Made by a program: the position numbers and the translations under genes. The notes beneath the pieces were generated by a model, which saw only the letters and a program-made list of their open reading frames with translations, ran no database searches and was not told where the DNA came from. A stretch of 64,000 nt of DNA from Alphaproteobacteria bacterium (GTDB lineage: Bacteria > Pseudomonadota > Alphaproteobacteria > UBA9219): the NCBI GenBank assembly GCA_019233975.1, contig JAFALY010000030.1:65550-129549 (forward strand), read 5' to 3'. Of this stretch, positions 59,532 through 64,000 are shown in pieces (within the stretch, counting starts at the first letter, position 1; each line of letters starts with the position of its first letter).

Positions 59532-59999
59532 TTAAACCCGTTCTGTCTGTGTGACAGGCGAGGCCGGAAATGCCGCCAACCATTGTGTGCCAAGCGATGG
59601 CCCGGCCATATCTTCAAGAGAAATACGTTCCAGCGCGCGGCGGATTTCGATATTAACGCGGTTCCAGTTCGCCATCATCGGACAGCTTTTTTTCATCTGG
59701 CAATCATGCTCGGCGCCTTCGGCGCAATCGGTGATGGCGATCGGACCGTCGATGGCCTCAATGAGGGTAGCGATGCTGATCTCGCCCGCCGGCCGCGCCA
59801 GCTTGTACCCGCCCGCAGCGCCGCGTTGCGCCGACACAAGGCCGGTACGCGCCAGTTGCTTCATGATTTTGGAAACCGTCGGCATGGGCAGGCCTGTCTG
59901 TTCTACCAAATCGGAGGCAGCCAAAAGCTGTGCGGGATGGCGAACCATCTGCCCCAGCAAAACAACGGCATAATCTGTAAGTCGGCTTAATCTAATCAT
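59532..59999 (-). CDS. Rrf2-family SUF operon regulator (IscR/SufR-like)
   Basis: A 155-residue regulator: an N-terminal winged helix (MIRLSRLTDYAVVLLGQMVR; GLPMPTVSKIMKQLARTGLV; GAAGGYKLARPAGEISI) and a C-terminal helix carrying three cysteines in ITDCAEGAEHDCQMKKSC, the IscR-type Fe-S ligands. It heads the suf operon and probably senses cluster status to repress it. A 25-base IscR-like site lies at 60014-60038, 15 bases upstream of the start codon. Related annotations are SufR and IscR; the sequence does not decide between them. Confidence 0.93.
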   Translation of the reverse strand: MIRLSRLTDYAVVLLGQMVRHPAQLLAASDLVEQTGLPMPTVSKIMKQLARTGLVSAQRGAAGGYKLARPAGEISIATLIEAIDGPIAITDCAEGAEHDCQMKKSCPMMANWNRVNIEIRRALERISLEDMAGPSLGTQWLAAFPASPVTQTERV

Positions 60000-60013
60000 G
60001 AGCGTAAATTAGC

Positions 60014-60038
60014 AATCTATACCAATTTAGTCCAGATT
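60014..60038. promoter_or_regulatory. candidate IscR type-1-like operator of the suf operon
   Basis: On the minus strand, the 25 bases read AATCTGGACTAAATTGGTAT then AGATT. By my count this matches the E. coli IscR type-1 consensus (ATASYYGACTRWWWYAGTCRRSTAT) at 17 of 25 positions, including all of GACTRWWWY. The outer bases form an AATCT/AGATT inverted repeat. It is a hypothesis from sequence alone. Confidence 0.5.
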
Positions 60039-60147
60039 AATCTTTGTGATTTTATTAGGAGTACGAAAGGGGCAGCAGGCCGCGCCAACCACCCCTCCCT
60101 GATAGAATTAAACTGGCACTTTATCAAGCCAAATCAACTGTTACCGA

Positions 60148-60717
60148 TCAACCCGCGTTGGCTTCTGCTTCGATATCGATCGTCACTTCATCGCCCAGAT
60201 TCGGGATGTAGGTCGTCATGCCGAAATCGGAGCGCTTCAGCTTGCCGGATGCCGTAAAGCCCGCCGTCTTCTTGCCCATCATGTTCTGGCCGATCTTGTT
60301 CAGATGAACCGCAAGTGTGATGGGCTTGGTAACACCATGCAGGGTGAGGTCGCCAGTCACGGTTGCCGTATCGGCACCCGTTTGTTCAACCTTTGTGCTG
60401 ACAAAATGCGCGGTCGGGAATTGTGCGACGTCAAAGAAGTCTTTGGTCTTCAAATGCTCGTCCAGCTTGGCCACGCCCGTATTGATGGCCGTCACATCAA
60501 TGTCCAGCTCGACCTTGCTGTTGTCCGGCGTTTTTTCATCAAGCGCCAAGGCCCCCTTCGCGCTCATGAACTTGCCCGACGGGTTGGAAAAACCAAAATG
60601 GTTGATATGCCATGTCACGGCCGTATGCGACGCATCAAAATTATACGTGTCGGCAAGGGTCGGCGCCGCGATCATCAACGTCAATGTCATTACGGTCGAT
60701 GTTAAAAATTTGGTCAT
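60148..60717 (-). CDS. YceI-family periplasmic protein
   Basis: A 189-residue protein with a signal peptide (MTKFLTSTVMTLTLMIAA, cleaved near TLADTY) and the YceI lipocalin-like domain: FDASHTAVTWHINHFGFSNP, GALALDEKTP and KLKRSDFGMTTYIPNLGDEV. YceI proteins bind polyisoprenoid or amphiphilic molecules; the physiological ligand is unknown. It begins 27 bases after a flavodoxin-like gene on the same strand, pointing to a shared transcript. Confidence 0.93.
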   Translation of the reverse strand: MTKFLTSTVMTLTLMIAAPTLADTYNFDASHTAVTWHINHFGFSNPSGKFMSAKGALALDEKTPDNSKVELDIDVTAINTGVAKLDEHLKTKDFFDVAQFPTAHFVSTKVEQTGADTATVTGDLTLHGVTKPITLAVHLNKIGQNMMGKKTAGFTASGKLKRSDFGMTTYIPNLGDEVTIDIEAEANAG

Positions 60718-60744
60718 GCTGTGTTCCTTTCGTGCGGGGTGGGA

Positions 60745-61311
60745 TTAGGCGGCCTTGAAACGGGCGGCAAGGCTTGCCACGCGCTGGCCTAGATGTTCTG
60801 CGGTTTTCAGGTCGCTGGCAATAGGGCCGTGTTCGGGCCCCTGGTCGGCATTTGACTGTGCCATGGCGCCCAGCGAACTGCCCAGACGGTTCAGATCTTC
60901 GACCGAGCCTTTGCTGCTATTATTACCGGGTGGCAAGCCAAGGCTGACCCATAACATTTGATGCTGGGCAGCAAAGACCGCCAACGTGTTCAGCGTGTTA
61001 TGCTTATCGCCATTCTGGCTGGCGGAATTTGTGAAACCCGCAGCCAGCTTGTCTTTCCATTTGCCGCCGTACCAGATCTTGGAACTCGCATCCATGAACT
61101 TCTTAAAGTCGGCACTCACGCTGCCCATGTAGGTCGGGCTGCCAAAAATAATGGCCTGTGATTGCTCCAGACCATCCCAATGCTGTTCAATGTCGGCAAC
61201 TGGCACCAGCAACGCTTCAGCACCGTCGACTTGTCCAACACCACGCGCAACAGCCTTAGCCTGCTCCGCCGTGTGGCCATAGCCACTATGATAAACAACT
61301 GCGATTTTCAT
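60745..61311 (-). CDS. flavodoxin-fold NAD(P)H:quinone oxidoreductase-like protein (WrbA-like)
   Basis: A 188-residue flavodoxin-fold protein from the ATG at 61311. The FMN phosphate loop is YHSGYGHTAEQAKAVARG (residues 7-24) and the flavin ring site includes FGSPTYMGSVSADFKKFMD. WrbA-type FMN-dependent NAD(P)H:quinone oxidoreductases reduce quinones by two electrons. Divergent hxlR and downstream yceI suggest an electrophile/quinone response unit. A perfect 8-base inverted repeat lies 24 bases upstream of the start. Confidence 0.85.
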   Translation of the reverse strand: MKIAVVYHSGYGHTAEQAKAVARGVGQVDGAEALLVPVADIEQHWDGLEQSQAIIFGSPTYMGSVSADFKKFMDASSKIWYGGKWKDKLAAGFTNSASQNGDKHNTLNTLAVFAAQHQMLWVSLGLPPGNNSSKGSVEDLNRLGSSLGAMAQSNADQGPEHGPIASDLKTAEHLGQRVASLAARFKAA

Positions 61312-61334
61312 GATCTTTTCCCCACTCAGTCGAA

Positions 61335-61358
61335 TCACATACTGCTTGTTGTATGTGA
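61335..61358. promoter_or_regulatory. inverted repeat TCACATAC-N8-GTATGTGA upstream of the flavodoxin gene
   Basis: A perfect 8-base dyad with an 8-base spacer, 24 bases upstream of the flavodoxin-gene ATG and within its presumed promoter. It is a candidate binding site for the divergently encoded HxlR regulator; a transcript hairpin is the alternative. Confidence 0.55.
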
Positions 61359-61395
61359 TGATATTAGTTGATTTTATATACTATAATATATATAA

Positions 61396-61439
61396 TAACT
61401 TACATGCTTAAAAGTAGGCATATATAGATTTGTAAGTTA
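61396..61439. promoter_or_regulatory. inverted repeat TAACTTACA-N26-TGTAAGTTA upstream of hxlR
   Basis: Nine-base arms, 26 bases apart, in A+T-rich DNA. The right arm, with the next base, includes GTAAGTTAC (itself GTAA-N-TTAC) and ends 17 bases before the hxlR ATG. Two such half-site elements would fit autoregulation by a dimeric winged-helix protein. Confidence 0.5.
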
Positions 61440-61455
61440 CAAAAAGGTAAGTGAT

Positions 61456-61833
61456 ATGAACATGGATACTGCAGAATGCACCGGTGACAAGCCCTGCCCC
61501 TTGCGTGAACTGCTCAGCCGGCTTGGTGATAAATGGAGCCTTCTGACCATCATGGCCTTAGCTAAGGCAGGCGAAAATCCCTGCCGTTTCTCTGAGTTAA
61601 TGCGGAATATTAATGGAATATCTCAGCGTATGCTGACAACGACCTTGCGTCATTTGGAACGTGACGGCGTCATATCACGGCGCGTTTATGCCGAAGTGCC
61701 GCCGCGCGTGGAGTATGCCCTGACGGAGCGCGGGCGCAGCCTGCTGATCCCCGTTAAATCACTCGTGACATGGGTTGAAGGAAACTGGCCGGAGATTGAG
61801 AAAGCCAGAAACGCCTTTGATGCCTCACAATAA
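61456..61833 (+). CDS. HxlR-family transcriptional regulator
   Basis: A 125-residue winged-helix regulator of the HxlR family. The start MNMDTAECTGDKPCPLRELL carries Cys8 and Cys14; the core is LGDKWSLLTIMALAKAG, NINGISQRMLTTTLRHLERD and VISRRVYAEVPPRVEYALTE. Several HxlR proteins (YodB, HypR, QorR) sense electrophiles or quinones through N-terminal cysteines. It is divergent from a flavodoxin/quinone reductase-yceI pair with inverted repeats between them. AAAGGTAAGTG precedes the ATG. Confidence 0.9.
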   Translation: MNMDTAECTGDKPCPLRELLSRLGDKWSLLTIMALAKAGENPCRFSELMRNINGISQRMLTTTLRHLERDGVISRRVYAEVPPRVEYALTERGRSLLIPVKSLVTWVEGNWPEIEKARNAFDASQ

Positions 61834-61858
61834 GGCGAATCAAGCGCGGCAAATCGGC

Positions 61859-62038
61859 TTAAAATTCAAGAGCATCCCAGCTTCTGTCGTCAAACCCTTC
61901 CGGTGGACTGGGCTGAGGGAGTACAGGTTCGAGCAATGCTTTCACAAGATCACTCAAGCTACCGGATTTTGCCCTACCACGAATGTCCTCAATTTCTTCA
62001 CCACTGAGGGGACCTTCACTACTACCAAATACCTTCAT
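61859..62038 (-). CDS. 59-residue hypothetical small protein
   Basis: An ATG-started frame of 59 codons with an in-frame stop 8 codons upstream. The product starts MKVFGSSEGPLSGEEIEDIR and ends PEGFDDRSWDALEF. It is acidic, with a short helix-like centre (SGSLSDLVKALLEPV) and a Pro-rich segment (PVLPQPSPPEG). No ribosome site is strong (GTTGGTGG precedes). I do not recognise it. Codon use looks protein-like, and it fills the otherwise empty gap between hxlR and xseB. Confidence 0.5.
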   Translation of the reverse strand: MKVFGSSEGPLSGEEIEDIRGRAKSGSLSDLVKALLEPVLPQPSPPEGFDDRSWDALEF

Positions 62039-62253
62039 AAAACCACCAACCCACGATCAAAACTAACCAACAAAACTGCCTCGCGTTCATTTTCATATAA
62101 AAGCGACCATGAAATCAAATAAAGATTACGACTGTGATCAAAATTATCCACAGGCCACGTGTAACATGGCTACGGGCAGCCCCACCCCATAACCCCAGAT
62201 GCCACCTTCATAATCCTTGCCCATCTTAAGAAATAGCCTTAAGGTCTGCCCCA

Positions 62254-62508
62254 ATGTCAAAAAATGCCTCTGCCCTGCCCGCCGATATCGCCAAACTCAG
62301 CTTCGAAGAAGCGATGACTGAGCTGGAAAAACTCGTGCGGCAACTGGAAGATGGCAAGGCCAAGCTGGATGACGCTATCACCGCCTATGAACGCGGTGCC
62401 CTGTTGAAGCGCCATTGCGAAGCCAAGTTGCGCGACGCACAAGCCAAGATCGAACAGATCAGCCTGTCCGCCGACGGCAACGTCACGACGACACCCTTCA
62501 ACCCGTAA
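62254..62508 (+). CDS. xseB: exodeoxyribonuclease VII small subunit
   Basis: XseB binds the XseA coiled coil and regulates exonuclease VII. The 84-residue protein has the family core LSFEEAMTELEKLVRQLEDG and KLDDAITAYERGALLKRHCE. It is followed after 15 bases by ispA, the common xseB-ispA arrangement. A TTAAG repeat pair (62226-62242) lies in its upstream region. Confidence 0.95.
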   Translation: MSKNASALPADIAKLSFEEAMTELEKLVRQLEDGKAKLDDAITAYERGALLKRHCEAKLRDAQAKIEQISLSADGNVTTTPFNP

Positions 62509-62523
62509 CAATCTGGTATAGCT

Positions 62524-63423
62524 ATGCCTTCCGTAAGCCCTAATCTTGCCGCCGCCATGTCTGACTCGGCCAAAGCCGTTGCCGATGCCCTGGAACGTTT
62601 GCTGCCCAAATCCGATTTTCCCGAACGCAAATTATTCGACGCGATGCGCTACGGCGCCCTGAATGGTGGCAAACGCCTGCGTCCCTTCCTGGTGATGAGC
62701 GCGGCCAAGATTTTCGGCGTCGCGGACGAATGCGCCCTGCGCGCTGCCGCAGCGGTTGAATGCATTCATTGCTATTCGCTGATCCATGACGATCTGCCCG
62801 CTATGGACAATGCCGACCTGCGTCGCGGCGTGCCGACAACGCACAAGCAATATGACGAAGCCACCGCCATTTTGGCGGGCGACGCGCTGCTAACGCTCGC
62901 CTTTGAAATTCTGGCCGATCCACGCACACACGAAGACCCGCAGGTACGCTGCCGCCTTGTGACCGCATTGGCTAAGGCGTCGGGCGTACACGGCATGGTC
63001 GGTGGGCAAATGCTCGACCTGATCGCTGAAACCACGCAACTGGATATCGGCGCGATCACACGCCTGCAACGCCTGAAGACCGGCGAATTGATTGCTTTCT
63101 CAACCGAAGCCGGCGCCATTTTGGGCAAAGCTTCGTTGCAGCACAGCAATGCGTTGCGCGCCTATGCGCATGATCTGGGCCTTGCATTCCAGATCATCGA
63201 TGATTTGCTGGACGCCGAAGGCACAGAAGAGGAAACCGGCAAGTCTGTTGGCCGCGACGCACAAGCAGGCAAAGCGACCTTTGTCACCATTCTGGGTGCA
63301 GACCGCGCCCGCCAGCAGGCGAAGCTTCTGTCGGAACAAGCGATCCAGCATCTGTCCGTGTTCGAAGGCCGCGCACAGCATCTGGAAGACGTCGCCCGCT
63401 TTGTGGTGGACCGCAAGAAGTGA
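62524..63423 (+). CDS. ispA: farnesyl diphosphate synthase
   Basis: IspA condenses isopentenyl diphosphate with dimethylallyl and geranyl diphosphate to farnesyl diphosphate, feeding undecaprenol and quinone synthesis. The 299-residue protein has GGKRLRPFLVMSAAKIFG, the first Asp-rich motif in HDDLPAMDNADLRRG, DALLTLAFEILAD, GGQMLDL and the second motif QIIDDLLDAEGTEEETGKS. An internal ATG (MSDSAKAVADALERL) 12 codons in is an alternative start. Its stop overlaps the next gene's GTG. Confidence 0.96.
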   Translation: MPSVSPNLAAAMSDSAKAVADALERLLPKSDFPERKLFDAMRYGALNGGKRLRPFLVMSAAKIFGVADECALRAAAAVECIHCYSLIHDDLPAMDNADLRRGVPTTHKQYDEATAILAGDALLTLAFEILADPRTHEDPQVRCRLVTALAKASGVHGMVGGQMLDLIAETTQLDIGAITRLQRLKTGELIAFSTEAGAILGKASLQHSNALRAYAHDLGLAFQIIDDLLDAEGTEEETGKSVGRDAQAGKATFVTILGADRARQQAKLLSEQAIQHLSVFEGRAQHLEDVARFVVDRKK

Positions 63424-64000
63424 GGATAGGTCGCGCAACCCTGCTGGTATTCCTGATCGGAATAAGCGCAGGGTTGTGCTTCACCACCGCAGCACAAGCC
63501 GTAGAAACAACAGCCATCGCCATGCATGGCGTGCCGAAATACGCGGATGGCTTCGATCATTTCGATTATGTGAACCCGAACGCGCCGAAAGGCGGCGCGC
63601 TGCGCCTTGGCATAACAGGGACATTCGACAGCCTGAACCCGTTTATCGTTCGCGGGCAACCGCCGCTGGGACTGAACACTGGCTTGATGTCGTTGGTTTA
63701 TGAACCGCTGATGATGCGCAGCGCCGATGAACCGCTTACTCTCTACGGCCTGTTGGCTGACAAGGTTGACATCGCGGATGACAGGTCCAGCATAACCTTT
63801 CATATCAATAAGTCTGCGCATTGGTCCGACAACGTGCCGGTGACGGCAGACGATGTTTTGTTTTCGTACGAAACGCTGAAAAGCCAGGGTCGCCCCAACC
63901 ACCGCACTTATTACAAGAAGGTTGCGCAAGCCGCAGTCCTGGACCCGCAACGTATCCGCTTCACCTTCAAACCGAATGCGGACGGCAGCATAGACCGCGA
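63420..64000 (+). CDS. family 5 extracellular peptide-binding protein, partial
   Basis: The frame starts at GTG 63420, overlapping the ispA stop (GTGA), and runs open to the window end, so the C-terminus is missing. About 193 residues are visible. A signal peptide (MRIGRATLLVFLIGISAGLC, ending near TTAAQAVE) precedes a solute-binding protein family 5 domain: KYADGFDHFDYVNPNAPKGG, LRLGITGTFDSLNPF, FHINKSAHWSDNVPVTADDV and LFSYETLK. The DYVNPNAPKGG opening is typical of YejA-like peptide-binding proteins. An ABC permease operon may follow beyond the window. Confidence 0.85.
   Translation, partial: MRIGRATLLVFLIGISAGLCFTTAAQAVETTAIAMHGVPKYADGFDHFDYVNPNAPKGGALRLGITGTFDSLNPFIVRGQPPLGLNTGLMSLVYEPLMMRSADEPLTLYGLLADKVDIADDRSSITFHINKSAHWSDNVPVTADDVLFSYETLKSQGRPNHRTYYKKVAQAAVLDPQRIRFTFKPNADGSIDR

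Noticed and set aside
61775-62122. 115-codon plus-strand frame overlapping the hxlR end
   Set aside because: Its start lies inside hxlR and its residues look random; the opposite-strand 59-codon frame is more protein-like.
62226-62245. CTTAAG pair upstream of xseB resembling a CtrA site
   Set aside because: The TTAA half-sites are 9 bases apart, outside the consensus.

Overview
The window is a gene-dense, roughly mid-50s % G+C stretch of chromosome from a motile Gram-negative alphaproteobacterium. Evidence for the class: a fliL-fliM-DUF6468-motE flagellar block; a LexA gene with the direct-repeat box GTTC-N7-GTTC typical of alphaproteobacteria; an RcdA (DUF1465) homologue and two exact TTAA-N7-TTAA CtrA-type sites; an L31 protein without the zinc CxxC and with a Lys-rich tail; and a TIGR02302 (DUF4175) protein behind lysA. 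A genus cannot be fixed from the sequence. No phage, insertion sequence, CRISPR array or rRNA operon is visible. The two tRNAs (Gln-TTG and Tyr-GTA) both encode CCA.

Layout. 1-2.8 kb: end of a flagellar operon. 2.9-5.1 kb: kdtA-lpxK (lipid A/Kdo). 5.1-7.7 kb: xseA and gap. 7.7-10.7 kb: a GtrA / GtrB-like / GT-C three-gene cassette for lipid-linked sugar transfer. 10.8-15.5 kb: a ferritin-like diiron protein, alanine dehydrogenase, lexA, gatC and gatA (no gatB). 15.5-18.6 kb: a TPR-GT9 protein and a soluble chemoreceptor. 18.8-20.7 kb: DUF485-actP acetate uptake with a CtrA-type box. 20.8-21.6 kb: two unrecognised small membrane proteins sharing a motif. 21.8-27.6 kb: folD, two overlapping flavoprotein genes and an ABC-F ATPase. 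27.6-31.7 kb: tRNA-Gln, rcdA, rpmE, an HNH-motif orphan, greB, rlmB and tRNA-Tyr. 31.7-36.5 kb: an S49 peptidase and nadABC with two palindromic operators. 36.5-40.3 kb: MFS-glf-glycosyltransferase. 40.4-46.8 kb: mlaE-mlaF, ettA, a DMT exporter, a TlpA-like thioredoxin and lptM-lysA. 46.9-53.6 kb: DUF4175 protein, rdgB, a CheY-like receiver, pagL and pepN. 53.7-60 kb: a complete SUF operon with its Rrf2 regulator. 60.1-61.8 kb: YceI, flavodoxin and HxlR regulator. 61.9-64 kb: a 59-residue small ORF, xseB-ispA and the start of a peptide-binding protein.

Two themes recur. One is envelope building: Kdo transfer, lipid A 4'-phosphorylation and deacylation, LptM, MlaEF, galactofuranose synthesis and the Gtr-like cassette. 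The other is redox and iron-sulfur metabolism: SUF operon, NadA, ferritin-like protein, flavodoxin/YceI/HxlR and TlpA. Genes are tightly packed, with many ATGA/GTGA overlaps and several convergent pairs that overlap at their stop codons.

No large new defence or mobile system is evident. The best candidates for undescribed biology are the HNH-motif protein with a hydrophobic C-terminus (29271-29855), the tandem HGQY-motif membrane proteins (20770-21626), the HxlR-flavodoxin-YceI module with its paired inverted repeats, and the 59-residue ORF at 61859-62038.
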